Of a DNA stretch of 64,000 nucleotides, positions 38,166 to 47,284 are shown in pieces. A model generated the notes under the pieces. It did no database searches and had not been told where the DNA came from. It was given only the letters and a program-made list of their open reading frames with translations. Origin of the DNA: Pelagibaculum spongiae (lineage in GTDB: Bacteria > Pseudomonadota > Gammaproteobacteria > Enterobacterales > Pelagibaculaceae); the NCBI RefSeq assembly GCF_003097315.1, contig NZ_QDDL01000007.1:124001-188000 (forward strand), in the 5' to 3' direction. Within the stretch, counting starts at the first letter, position 1; the number at the start of each line of letters is the position of its first letter. Both the position numbers and the translations under genes were made by a program.

Positions 38166-39908
38166 ATGTATAACAACGGCGGCACAATCAAAGCCCTGCT
38201 GGATAAAGTAACGAAACAGGAATATATCCTACCTGCGATTCAGCGTGAGTTTGTCTGGAAACCAGAGCAAATATGTAAACTATTCGACAGTCTGATGCAG
38301 GGTTACCCCTTTGGCACTTTTTTGTTCTGGAAAATTGAGCCTGAGTACCGTAATACCTATCAGTTCTACGATTTTGTCCGTGAATACCACGAACGAGATA
38401 TGTATCACTGTGAGCAGCTGGAAGAGCTCCCCAACCGTGAGTTAACCGCTGTACTGGATGGCCAGCAACGCATAACGGCGCTAAATATCGCTCTGCGTGG
38501 CTCCTACGCCTGGAAGATGCCGGGTAAATGGTGGTCCAGTGACGGTGCCTTTCCTGTGCGTCGCCTTTACCTGAACCTACTAGGTGAAGGGGATGAAGAA
38601 AGCGGGTCTGTTTATCAATTCGAATTTCTTTCCCCTGAAAAAGCTGCAGATCAGCGCAATGACACTGTCTGGTACAAGGTTTCTGACATTCTGAAAATGG
38701 AAGATACTTACGAACTCAGCATGTGGATGGCAGATCAGGACTTAAACTCCGACCAGCAAAAACAAGCTGGCAAGGTTTTGTTTGATCTGCACAAGACTAT
38801 TCATTCTAAAGATGTCATCAGCTACTACGAAGAAACAGAGCAGGATCTGGCCCGGGTTTTGAATATCTTTATCCGTATGAACTCCGGTGGCACACCGCTT
38901 TCCTACTCTGACCTTCTGCTTTCTGTCGCAGTTTCCCAGTGGCAGGAGCGCAACGCCCGGGACGAAATTCACAGCCTTGTGGATGAGATGAAGCAGATTG
39001 GCGATGGCTTTAACTTCACCAAAGATTTGGTGTTGAAAGCCGGGTTGATGCTGTCAGATATCGGCAGCGTCGGTTTCAAAGTCGAGAACTTCAACAAAGA
39101 GAACATGCAGAAGCTGGAGCGTAACTGGGATGCCATTCGCCAGACTTTGTTGCTGGCAACTCGCCTGCTGGCCACCTTTGGTTTTAACTCCCAAAACCTG
39201 CGGGCAGACAGTGCCATTCTGCCGGTGGCCTACTATCTCTACCATCGCAATCTGAACGATGACTATCTCGCCAAAGCCCAGTACAGCGAAGACAGAAATA
39301 GCCTGCGCCTTTGGCTGATCCGCAGCATGCTGAAAGCTTCAGGCATCTGGGGCAGTGGTTTGGATACATTACTGACCTCTCTGCGAGAAATCATCAAACT
39401 CGAAGGTGAACATGGTTTCCCGCGAGAAAGCATTGAACGGGATATGATGCGTCGAGGTAAGTCCCTCAGTTTTTCTGAAGAAGAACTGGACGAACTCACC
39501 GAACTAGAGTTTGGCAACAAACGCACCTTTGCGTTGTTGTCGCTAATTTTTCATGGCTTCGACTTCAGTCAGCACTTTCATGTCGATCATGTATTCCCAA
39601 TCAGTCGCTTTGCACCCGGAAGATTGGGCAAAGCCGGTATTGAGCAAGAAAACCACGAAAGCTGGAAGCAGATGGCAAACCAATTGCCAAACCTGCAACT
39701 GCTGGTGGGCAGTCTAAATAATGAGAAGCGCAGTAAGCTCCCCCATGAGTGGCTGGCTTACTTCATGCCGGATGAACACGCCCGCATCAGTTATCAACAT
39801 ACCCAGCTGCTGCAAGAGCTACCGGATACCATCATTGAATTTGAAGGCTTTTACAGTTGGCGCAAGCAGCAATTGCGAGACCGCATTGCACAGAAGCTTG
39901 CCCTTTAA
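38166..39908 (+). CDS. GmrSD/BrxU-like type IV restriction enzyme (DUF262-DUF1524)
   Basis: A 580-aa protein. The N-terminal DUF262 domain shows IQREFVWKPEQICKLFDSLM and the diagnostic DGQQRIT near residue 97, the nucleotide-handling ParB/Srx-like fold. The C-terminal DUF1524/HNH nuclease domain shows HVDHVFPISRF near residue 470 and NLQLLVGSLNNEKRSKLP. Proteins of this build cut phage DNA carrying modified cytosines. BrxU, a GmrSD homologue in a known Escherichia BREX cluster, complements BREX by attacking modified phages. Here the gene lies between brxC and pglX, 17 bases after brxC, with AGGGAA before the ATG. Its active-site residues appear intact. The symbol brxU is likely but not proven. 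Confidence 0.88.
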   Translation: MYNNGGTIKALLDKVTKQEYILPAIQREFVWKPEQICKLFDSLMQGYPFGTFLFWKIEPEYRNTYQFYDFVREYHERDMYHCEQLEELPNRELTAVLDGQQRITALNIALRGSYAWKMPGKWWSSDGAFPVRRLYLNLLGEGDEESGSVYQFEFLSPEKAADQRNDTVWYKVSDILKMEDTYELSMWMADQDLNSDQQKQAGKVLFDLHKTIHSKDVISYYEETEQDLARVLNIFIRMNSGGTPLSYSDLLLSVAVSQWQERNARDEIHSLVDEMKQIGDGFNFTKDLVLKAGLMLSDIGSVGFKVENFNKENMQKLERNWDAIRQTLLLATRLLATFGFNSQNLRADSAILPVAYYLYHRNLNDDYLAKAQYSEDRNSLRLWLIRSMLKASGIWGSGLDTLLTSLREIIKLEGEHGFPRESIERDMMRRGKSLSFSEEELDELTELEFGNKRTFALLSLIFHGFDFSQHFHVDHVFPISRFAPGRLGKAGIEQENHESWKQMANQLPNLQLLVGSLNNEKRSKLPHEWLAYFMPDEHARISYQHTQLLQELPDTIIEFEGFYSWRKQQLRDRIAQKLAL

Positions 39909-39936
39909 TCTGTAAAGTCAGGAATGTATTAGAGCT

Positions 39937-42900
39937 ATGAACCGCACCCAACTAAAAGCCTACGCACCAGCCGCACGACGGGATTTCATCACCGCCATCA
40001 CCAACCGTGCCCGCACGTTGGGTATTACCGAAAAGAACATCGCCGAAGCAAAAGTAGAAGGCGATGTACTAATGATTGATGGCCGCCCTCATCCAGTGGC
40101 GCTGGCACCCCTGCGTAAAAAACTGGTGGAGCGGATCAACCTCAAAGGTTTTGATCAGGTGATACAGGCCATGGCCTACACCTGGTTTAACCGCTTTGTG
40201 GCGATTCGGTATATGGAGATTCACGGTTATCTGGATCACGGTTATCGGGTACTTTCACACCCACAAGGCCAGAGCACGCCAGAAATTCTGCAACAGGCCA
40301 GCCATGTCGAGCTACCTGGCCTGAACAAAGAACAGGTGATTGACCTGCAACTGGACGGCAATAAAGACGCCGAACTCTACCGCATGCTGCTCATCGCCCA
40401 GTGCAACGCCTTAAACACCGCCATGCCGTTTCTGTTTGAACGGTTAGACGACGAAACCGAACTGCTGCTGCCCGATAACCTGCTGCACTCCGACTCGGTG
40501 ATTCGCCAGCTGGTGAACCGTATTGATGAAAGCAACTGGCAGGAGATCGAAATCATCGGTTGGCTCTACCAGTTCTACATCAGCGAGCGCAAAGATGAAG
40601 TGATGGGCAAGGTGGTGAGCACCGCCGATATTCCCGCTGCCACCCAGCTGTTTACCCCTAACTGGATTGTGAAATATCTGGTGCAAAACAGCATCGGTGC
40701 CCAGTGGCTGGCCACCTATCCGGATTCTGATCTGAAAGAGAAGCTGGAATACTACATTGAACCCGCCGAGCAAACGGAAAGTGTTCAGCAGCAACTGGCA
40801 GCCATTACGCCGGATGAACTCAACCCAGAAGAGCTCACACTGATAGACCCCGCCTGTGGTTCCGGCCACATTCTGGTGGAAGCCTACGACCTGTTTAAAG
40901 AGCTGTATCGGGAGCGGGGTTATCCGCGTCATAAAATCCCTAAACTGATTCTGGAGAAAAACCTCTTCGGGCTGGATATAGACACTCGCGCCGCACAAAT
41001 GGCGGGCTTTGCTCTGTTGATGAAAGCCAGAGCGGATAGCCCTCGGGTTCTTAGCTCCACGCCTAAGCTGAATATTGCTGCGCTGCACGACAGTGGTGAG
41101 CTGGATGACCAAACCATTGCTGAAGAGTTGTACCGGGCTGCTGTTCATAGTGAAAGTGCTGTTGAGAGTGGGCAGTTGGCAGTTGGCAGTGGGCAGTTGT
41201 TTGGTGGTGTCGATGAGGGTGTAACGCACTCCAGCGGTTTAGCTGTGAGTGATATTCAAGCACTGATTCAGCTGTTTGAAAATGGCACCACCTTTGGTTC
41301 CCTGCTCACTGTGCCGGAAGAACTGAAAGCCAAACTGCCACAGCTGGAAACCCTGCTGGAGCAAGTGTTGGAAAGTGGTAATGCTCTTGCTCAAAGCCAT
41401 GCTCGGGAAGTGATGGAAGGTTTTCTGAAACCGGCTCAGCTGTTGGCCGCTCAGTATGATGCAGTGGTGGCTAATCCGCCGTATATGGGCGGTAAAGGCA
41501 TGAACTCGACTTTGAAGAAGTTTGCTAAAGACTTTTATAAAGATGCTAAAGCCGATCTGTTTGCTTGCTTTATTGAACGTGGTTTTACCTTAGCGAAGCC
41601 TGAAGGGCATAACGCTATGGTGACTATTCAAAACTGGATGTTTTTGTCTAGCTACCAGGTAATGCGAGAATCAATTATAAAGAACAAGCTGTTTTCATCA
41701 CTGATTCAGATTGGTTATAACAGTTTTCCTGAGTTGAATTCAAAAATTGTACAGTGTGCTGCTTTTTCGATTAGAAATAACACTATCTCAGAAGCAAAAA
41801 GCACATATGTTAATCTTAATTCCGCTCCACAATCTGCGAACAAACATCAGGTGTTCATCAATAGAGATGAAAGTATTGAGTACACTTTAGATCAAAGTGT
41901 TTTGAGAACGATACCCGGCAGCCCTATTGCTTACTGGGTGAGCCAAAACATGCGAAATTCATTTGCGAGCGGTACGCCATTATCTGAACTGGGGAGTATC
42001 GGGAAAGGATTGGATACTGGTGATAATGATTTGTTCCTTCGTTTATGGTGGGAAGTAAATTCTATTTCTAATAAATGGGTTGCTTGTTTAAAAGGAGGTG
42101 ACTTTAGGAAGTGGTACGGAAATAACAATTATAAGATTGTGTGGGACAATAACGGTGAGAGGATTAGAGAGCACAAAGGTTCAAATATTCGTAATGAAAA
42201 AAACTATTTTAAGTCAGGTATAGCGTGGTCGAGAATTACTACGCACATACCATCGTTTAGACGGTTTGAGACTGGTCATATTTTTGAATCAACAAGTCCT
42301 TGTGCTTTTGTTGGCGACGAAAACTATATTGTTGGTTTTTTGAATAGCAAGGTGTGTGTGACTGTTTTAAAAATTCTTTCACCAACAATTGACTTCCAAA
42401 GCGGTCATATTTCGTCACTTCCTCTTTTGACGACCTCGTGTGCAGAAGTGATTCGAGACTCGACTAAAGAAGCTGTTAGGGTTAGCGAAGTAGACTGGAA
42501 CTCAGAGGAAAGTTCTACAAATTTCCAAACCAACCCACTCATCGCAACCAACGACCAACACCCCACCATCCAACAAAGCTACACATACTGGCAAACCCAA
42601 AACCAGCAAACCATCACCCAGATGCAGCAGTTGGAAGAGGAAAACAACCGTCTGTTTATCGATGCCTATGGCCTGCAGGATGAACTGACACCAGACGTAC
42701 CCATCGAACAAATCACCTTAACGGTCAACCCGCCTTACCGTTATGCCAAAGGCAAAACAGACGCCGAGTACGAGACCCTGTTTCGCACCGACACCATGCG
42801 CGAACTGGTCAGCTACGCCATCGGCTGCATGATGGGGCGCTATTCACTCAGCGCACCCGGCCTGATTTATGCCCATTCGGGAGGTCAGGATTTTCAGGAA

Positions 42901-43614
42901 GTCTATGACGGAAAAGTTAGCAGTAGTCAGTTATCAGTAGGCAGTGAAGAGCAAAAGCTTTTAACTGAAAACTGCCCACTGAAAACTGAAAACGTATTCA
43001 CCCCCGACGAAGACGGCATTATCCCAATAACCGACACCGACTGGTTTGCCGACGACGTCTGCAACCGGCTGTTAAAGTTTATTGAAACCGCTTGGCCACG
43101 TGAGAAACGAGACGAGAACCTAAGGTTTTTAGCAGAAGGCTTAGGCATAAAATCCGGCGAAGCTCCGGTAGATGCCCTGCGCCGCTATCTGAGCAAAGAC
43201 TTCTTTAAAGACCATCTGAAAACCTACAAGAAGCGCCCCATCTACTGGCTGTTCAGCTCCGGCAAACACAAGGCCTTTGAATGCCTGGTTTACCTGCACC
43301 GGTACAATGAGGGTACACTGTCAAGAATGCGTGTAGATTATGTGCAGCCCTTGCTGGGCAAGTACGAGAGCCGAATCAAGCTGCTGCGAGACAACATCGA
43401 AGCCGCCAGTTCTACCGCCGCCCGCAAGAAGATGGAAAAGGAATGTACCCTGCGCCAGAACCAACAACTGGAACTGCGTAAATACGACGAACAGCTACGC
43501 CACTACACCGACCAGCGCATCCCGCTGGATCTGGATGACGGGGTCAAGGTGAACTACGACAAGTTCGGCACCCTGCTGGCCAATGTTAATGACGTGACCG
43601 GGAAGAAGGCATGA
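39937..43614 (+). CDS. pglX: BREX adenine-specific DNA methyltransferase PglX
   Basis: A 1225-aa protein, typical of type I BREX. SAM-binding motif I DPACGSGHILVEAY lies at about residue 304, and catalytic NPPYMGG at about 512. The region after about 560 is the target-recognition part and has more AT-rich codons (about 41640-42500), as often seen where specificity domains are exchanged. PglX methylates the sixth base of a nonpalindromic site on host DNA and marks self. Two in-frame low-complexity insertions carry CAGT heptads (residues about 405-425 and 993-1020). The stop overlaps the ATG of the following ATPase (ATGA), so translation is coupled. Confidence 0.95.
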   Translation: MNRTQLKAYAPAARRDFITAITNRARTLGITEKNIAEAKVEGDVLMIDGRPHPVALAPLRKKLVERINLKGFDQVIQAMAYTWFNRFVAIRYMEIHGYLDHGYRVLSHPQGQSTPEILQQASHVELPGLNKEQVIDLQLDGNKDAELYRMLLIAQCNALNTAMPFLFERLDDETELLLPDNLLHSDSVIRQLVNRIDESNWQEIEIIGWLYQFYISERKDEVMGKVVSTADIPAATQLFTPNWIVKYLVQNSIGAQWLATYPDSDLKEKLEYYIEPAEQTESVQQQLAAITPDELNPEELTLIDPACGSGHILVEAYDLFKELYRERGYPRHKIPKLILEKNLFGLDIDTRAAQMAGFALLMKARADSPRVLSSTPKLNIAALHDSGELDDQTIAEELYRAAVHSESAVESGQLAVGSGQLFGGVDEGVTHSSGLAVSDIQALIQLFENGTTFGSLLTVPEELKAKLPQLETLLEQVLESGNALAQSHAREVMEGFLKPAQLLAAQYDAVVANPPYMGGKGMNSTLKKFAKDFYKDAKADLFACFIERGFTLAKPEGHNAMVTIQNWMFLSSYQVMRESIIKNKLFSSLIQIGYNSFPELNSKIVQCAAFSIRNNTISEAKSTYVNLNSAPQSANKHQVFINRDESIEYTLDQSVLRTIPGSPIAYWVSQNMRNSFASGTPLSELGSIGKGLDTGDNDLFLRLWWEVNSISNKWVACLKGGDFRKWYGNNNYKIVWDNNGERIREHKGSNIRNEKNYFKSGIAWSRITTHIPSFRRFETGHIFESTSPCAFVGDENYIVGFLNSKVCVTVLKILSPTIDFQSGHISSLPLLTTSCAEVIRDSTKEAVRVSEVDWNSEESSTNFQTNPLIATNDQHPTIQQSYTYWQTQNQQTITQMQQLEEENNRLFIDAYGLQDELTPDVPIEQITLTVNPPYRYAKGKTDAEYETLFRTDTMRELVSYAIGCMMGRYSLSAPGLIYAHSGGQDFQEVYDGKVSSSQLSVGSEEQKLLTENCPLKTENVFTPDEDGIIPITDTDWFADDVCNRLLKFIETAWPREKRDENLRFLAEGLGIKSGEAPVDALRRYLSKDFFKDHLKTYKKRPIYWLFSSGKHKAFECLVYLHRYNEGTLSRMRVDYVQPLLGKYESRIKLLRDNIEAASSTAARKKMEKECTLRQNQQLELRKYDEQLRHYTDQRIPLDLDDGVKVNYDKFGTLLANVNDVTGKKA
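41173..41200 (+). repeat. CAGTNNN heptad repeat inside pglX (first)
   Basis: CAGT occurs at 41173, 41180, 41187 and 41194, exactly seven bases apart. The stretch encodes a Ser/Gly/Gln/Leu-rich insert (ESGQLAVGSGQLFGG) between the two catalytic motifs of PglX. Twenty-eight bases of clear heptad phasing. Confidence 0.85.
42921..42991 (+). repeat. CAGT/ACTG heptad palindrome inside pglX (second)
   Basis: CAGT at 42921, 42928, 42935 and 42942, then ACTG at 42964, 42971, 42978 and 42985. These are two seven-base-phased arrays in opposite orientation that can fold into a hairpin. It stays in frame and adds SSQLSVGS...LKTEN-type residues to PglX. It is the same heptad sequence type as the first insert at 41173. 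Confidence 0.85.
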
Positions 43615-44750
43615 GAATAGAGAAGATACATTTACGGGGGTATAAAAGCGCAGCGGATATTTTGCTGGAGGATGTTTCGCCTTTTGCTGTGTTTGCGGGG
43701 CCGAATGGTGCCGGTAAAAGTAATCTGGCGGATGGGTTGGCGTTTTTTGGGCAGATCGTGAAGTCAGGTGCAAAACAGGCTATCAGTAAGGCCGGTGGTT
43801 TCAAGCAGATTCATTGTTTTAAGCTACCTAAAAAAGCCCGGACAGCCGCATCTCTCGAACTCATGATCACTCTCAAGAGCAAGACTTACCATTATTTTGT
43901 GCGCGTAGACGATATGGACACCAAAGAGCCAAAACTGAAGGAAACCCTATCAGTCGATGGTCATTTGGTGCTTGATCGTGAAGACGGTTTATTGAAAGTG
44001 AAGATGCTGGACACTTACGAGCACAACTCGCAGATCGAGCATGAGCCGTGGCAGAACATGCCCTATCCATCGGATGTTTCTGCTCTCATGATGAAGAGTG
44101 ACCTGCCTCTTTATCACTTTATAACCAATATCCGCATCTTCCGTTTTGACCCACAGTTAGCGAAGGAACCGGATTCCTCCAGCACACAAACAAATGAACT
44201 GGATACTTTTGGTCGTAATGTCGCTTCCATGCTGGGTGAATTGTTGAAAAACACCGATGCCAGAGAAGAGATCACCGAGTGGCTGGAACTACTGGTGCCG
44301 GGCATGGAGCAGGTCTCTACCCAGAAGCAGAAGCTGGATGGCAGCACAGCGTTGAAATTTAAGGAGAAAGGAACAGCCGAACCTTTCCCCGCCAACCTCA
44401 TTTCAGATGGCACTATTTATGCTCTATGTATTATGACCGGAGTGTTGAGCCGTCAGGGCTCTCTTGGCATGACGTTTATTGAAGAGCCAGAGCGAGGCAT
44501 TCATCCTCAGGCTATTGCCGAGCTTGTCTCTTTAATGCGTGATAATGCTTCAACTGATCAGCCGGTATTTACAACAACTCATAGTGAGTCAGTGGTGCGT
44601 AGCAGCAAGATTGATGAGCTGTGGCTGGTTAACAAGGTGAACGGTAAAACCTCATTGAAAAATGCAGCGAAAAACAGCGCTGATCTTGACGACCTTAATC
44701 TCGATAAAGCTTGGCTGATGAACTTCTTCGATGGAGGTTTGCCGTGGTAA
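43611..44750 (+). CDS. AAA/ABC-type ATPase of nested defence pair 1
   Basis: A 379-aa protein. Walker A GPNGAGKSNL is at residues 30-38, and a signature-like LISDGT near 264. Walker B with following residues is MTFIEEPERGIHP near 287, and the H-loop is TTTHSESV near 322. This is the RecF/SMC-like AAA_21 (AAA15) architecture used by OLD, PARIS and similar two-gene defence systems. ATG overlaps the pglX stop (ATGA), and the gene's end overlaps the next gene, so it is built into the BREX operon. Known relatives sense phage proteins or DNA and release or activate a partner nuclease. That role here is inference. Confidence 0.85.
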   Translation: MRIEKIHLRGYKSAADILLEDVSPFAVFAGPNGAGKSNLADGLAFFGQIVKSGAKQAISKAGGFKQIHCFKLPKKARTAASLELMITLKSKTYHYFVRVDDMDTKEPKLKETLSVDGHLVLDREDGLLKVKMLDTYEHNSQIEHEPWQNMPYPSDVSALMMKSDLPLYHFITNIRIFRFDPQLAKEPDSSSTQTNELDTFGRNVASMLGELLKNTDAREEITEWLELLVPGMEQVSTQKQKLDGSTALKFKEKGTAEPFPANLISDGTIYALCIMTGVLSRQGSLGMTFIEEPERGIHPQAIAELVSLMRDNASTDQPVFTTTHSESVVRSSKIDELWLVNKVNGKTSLKNAAKNSADLDDLNLDKAWLMNFFDGGLPW

Positions 44751-45340
44751 AGGTCGGGTTTATTGTTGAAGGCTTTACTGAAAAGGTTGTTATTGAATCC
44801 GCAGGGTTTCAGAGCTGGACAAGGGAGCAAGGTATTGAGGTAATTCATCCTGTGGTCAATGCTACTGGAGGCGGTAATCTTCTTCCTCAGAATATCGGCC
44901 CGATGGTTCGTCAGCTCTCCATTTCTCAACCTGATCATATTGTTATTCTTACAGACCGTGAACGGGAGCCTTCTGTTCAGGCTGTTCGCCAGAGAATCGG
45001 AACAAAACACACAAATCTTGTCTTTGTTGCTGTGAAAGCGATTGAAGCCTGGTTCCTGGCAGATACGGCCGCCATGGGCTTATGGCTGGAGGATGATAAC
45101 TTTGAAGAACCAGCACCGGAAGCGACGCCAGATTTACCTTGGGATTACCTGAAAGAACTGGCAAACCGATTTGAAAAGCGCGGTCCTGGATCTAGAAAGC
45201 CGAAATTTGCAGAACGTATGGTTCGCAAGCAAAGCAGTGGCGGCTTTGCATTTTCCATCGCATCCGCCGCACAACATCCAGCCTGCCCAAGCGCCAAAGA
45301 ATTTCATGATGAACTCATTGCATTAGGAGTCACACCTTGA
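44744..45340 (+). CDS. TOPRIM-like putative nuclease of nested defence pair 1 (DUF4276-like)
   Basis: GTG 44744 with GATGGAGG seven bases upstream is preferred over a TTG 33 bases earlier that would overlap the ATPase more. The product has 198 aa. GFIVEGFTEKVVIES at the start is the TOPRIM Glu motif, and HIVILTDRERE near residue 65 is the acidic metal-binding strand, with Asp then Glu instead of the usual DxD. It continues with KAIEAWFLAD. It resembles DUF4276-type proteins that partner AAA15 ATPases. The second acidic motif is unusual, so activity is uncertain. The last bases overlap the start of ATPase 2. Confidence 0.7.
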   Translation: MVKVGFIVEGFTEKVVIESAGFQSWTREQGIEVIHPVVNATGGGNLLPQNIGPMVRQLSISQPDHIVILTDREREPSVQAVRQRIGTKHTNLVFVAVKAIEAWFLADTAAMGLWLEDDNFEEPAPEATPDLPWDYLKELANRFEKRGPGSRKPKFAERMVRKQSSGGFAFSIASAAQHPACPSAKEFHDELIALGVTP

Positions 45341-46551
45341 CTGAAATGGAGAGAATACAGGCTAGAAAAACTGTAATGCAGCTTAGAGAAATCAAAGTCA
45401 GCAATTTCAAGTCGCTAGTAGACTTCAAACTCTCTTTACATGGTTTCAACTGCCTAATTGGTTTAAACGGCTCAGGTAAATCAACCGTTCTGCAATTTCT
45501 GGATTTTCTTGCGCAACAAGTGAAAGGAAATCTGGACAAATGGCTGGAGGAACGAGACTGGAAAGCCTCAGAAATTAATTGCCAATTAGGAATTCCAGAA
45601 AAATATAAAGATGGCACCATGAAAATATCGCGTAAAAAAGTGATCGAATTTTCCGCTACTTTTTCTTTGCACGATGGAACGCAGCTGACTTGGCAGGCCA
45701 GTTTTAATCCTAATGATCTGAAATGCACCTTTGAAAAAATTAGTATGGGTGATGGCGAGCGATTACTGATTGTTAAAGGTTTAACCTATGCCGTCCTGGG
45801 CGGAACCTACCAGCCGATTCGCTTTAATTACCAAGGCTCGATTTTATCTCAATTGCTAGATAAAGAGCTTTCCGGTGAACTGCAAAAGTTAAAAGATTTT
45901 CTACTTGGCTTCAGATCATTGGAATTGCTGGCACCGCAATCTCTGAGGCAAAAAACCAAAAGTAGCGAGGGTGGGCTTGGGTTAGGCGGACAGAGATTAT
46001 CTGCCTTTATTCATGAAATGAGCTCAGAAAAAAAGAAAAAGCTTAGTGACAAACTTAAAGGGGCTTATCCCAAGCTTAAAAGCATTGACACAAAAGCACT
46101 TCGTTCTGGTGGGAAAGAGCTGAATATTGCAGAGAATTTTGCTGGGCAAAAATTGCCAACGGAAGCACGCCACATGAACGATGGCATGCTTCGGGTTATG
46201 GCCATTCTTGCTCAGTTGATGACTGAACACAGTTTTATGGCATTCGATGAAGTTGAAAATGGCATTAATCCTGAGTTGATTGAGTACCTTATTGACACTT
46301 TGGTGACTGCTGAACAACAAGTATTAGTTACAACACATAGCCCGATGATTCTTAACTTTATGGAAGATGAAGTGGCTATGAACAGTGTGCAGTATCTTTA
46401 TAAAACAAGGGAAGGTTACACCTGCTCCATACCGTTTTTTAGCATTCCATCACTGAAAGAAAAACTGACGGTAATGGGGCCAGGAGAAGTCTTTATCGAC
46501 ACAGATCTCGGCCAGCTTGGTAATGAGATTGCCTCACTGAAGCAGGAGTAA
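45337..46551 (+). CDS. AAA/ABC-type ATPase of nested defence pair 2
   Basis: About 404 aa. The start is ambiguous: TTG 45337 overlaps the upstream stop (TTGA) and has AGGAG seven bases before it; ATG 45346 or ATG 45376 are alternatives. REIKVSNFKSLVDFKLSL, Walker A GLNGSGKSTVL near residue 50, a signature-like MNDGMLRVMAIL near 282, Walker B MAFDEVENGINP near 303, and H-loop TTHSPMI near 334. It has the same architecture as ATPase 1 but is clearly diverged in sequence, so it is not a recent duplication. It is followed after 3 bases by its TOPRIM-like partner. Confidence 0.85.
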   Translation: MTEMERIQARKTVMQLREIKVSNFKSLVDFKLSLHGFNCLIGLNGSGKSTVLQFLDFLAQQVKGNLDKWLEERDWKASEINCQLGIPEKYKDGTMKISRKKVIEFSATFSLHDGTQLTWQASFNPNDLKCTFEKISMGDGERLLIVKGLTYAVLGGTYQPIRFNYQGSILSQLLDKELSGELQKLKDFLLGFRSLELLAPQSLRQKTKSSEGGLGLGGQRLSAFIHEMSSEKKKKLSDKLKGAYPKLKSIDTKALRSGGKELNIAENFAGQKLPTEARHMNDGMLRVMAILAQLMTEHSFMAFDEVENGINPELIEYLIDTLVTAEQQVLVTTHSPMILNFMEDEVAMNSVQYLYKTREGYTCSIPFFSIPSLKEKLTVMGPGEVFIDTDLGQLGNEIASLKQE

Positions 46552-46554
46552 CTG

Positions 46555-47283
46555 ATGTACCTGTTGTTCAGTGGTGAAGGCCCTACCGATATGGGCCAAG
46601 GCACAGCTACTAAAGATGTGTGCGAAGGTGAAGAATTTCTACCAGGTCCTATGGCATGGTTTGTCGATCAGTGGACAGAGCGCAAGCAATATCTATCACA
46701 TATAGAAAATCAACTTTGTGGTTTTATTCCCAAACCTCAGCTGATAGCTAAAGCCAAGGCAAGTTCTTCACGGAGATCTTTAGCGTTACGTGGTAAGAAA
46801 AACCCCGAACATGAAACACGTTATTACTACAACAATGCCAGAGCCATGGCTCAAATCGCCAAAGACGTTTCTACCAACAAACAAGACAGCGTAGTTGCTG
46901 TTTTGTTTAGGGACAGTGACGGTACGCAATCGTCAGGGCGTGGCGAGTGGAAAGCCAAATGGGACTCAATGCTCGATGGTTTTTCCAGAGAGGGCTTTGA
47001 TAGCGGCGTACCTATGATTCCCAAACCAAAATCTGAAGCCTGGCTGCTCTGTGCCGTTGGAAATAACTATCAGCATTGCGAGAGTCTCGAAAATGAGTCC
47101 GGCAATGATAATGGACAGAATCCTTTGAAAGATCAGCTTGATACTGCTTTAGGAGAACCCGCCAGCAGGGAATTGTTAGCTGAAAAAGTAAAAAGTGGTG
47201 AGATCGACATCAGCCTGATTGTCGATATGCCCAGTCTTGGTTGTTTCAAAGATAAACTGGATAAAGTATTAGGTACTTTATAA
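46555..47283 (+). CDS. TOPRIM-like putative nuclease of nested defence pair 2
   Basis: A 242-aa protein, ATG 46555, 3 bases after the ATPase stop, so clearly paired. LLFSGEGPTDMG at the start carries the conserved Glu. VVAVLFRDSDGTQSSGRGEW near residue 117 has the DxD strand. IPKPKSEAWLL near 155 matches the K-x-E-A-W block also seen in nuclease 1 (KAIEAWFL). This is consistent with a TOPRIM fold related to DUF4276. It is only distantly similar to the nuclease of pair 1. Family knowledge points to DNA or RNA cleavage on infection. The trigger is unknown. Confidence 0.65.
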   Translation: MYLLFSGEGPTDMGQGTATKDVCEGEEFLPGPMAWFVDQWTERKQYLSHIENQLCGFIPKPQLIAKAKASSSRRSLALRGKKNPEHETRYYYNNARAMAQIAKDVSTNKQDSVVAVLFRDSDGTQSSGRGEWKAKWDSMLDGFSREGFDSGVPMIPKPKSEAWLLCAVGNNYQHCESLENESGNDNGQNPLKDQLDTALGEPASRELLAEKVKSGEIDISLIVDMPSLGCFKDKLDKVLGTL

Positions 47284-47284
47284 T

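Noticed and set aside
40444-41229. 261-codon open frame on the minus strand opposite pglX
   Set aside because: It is a shadow of the well-supported pglX frame, with low-complexity and no ribosome site or domain.
43611-45340. Naming pair 1 as PARIS (ariA/ariB)
   Set aside because: The ATPase type fits, but the small protein looks closer to DUF4276 than DUF4435 and lacks a clear DxD. The name would overstate the evidence.
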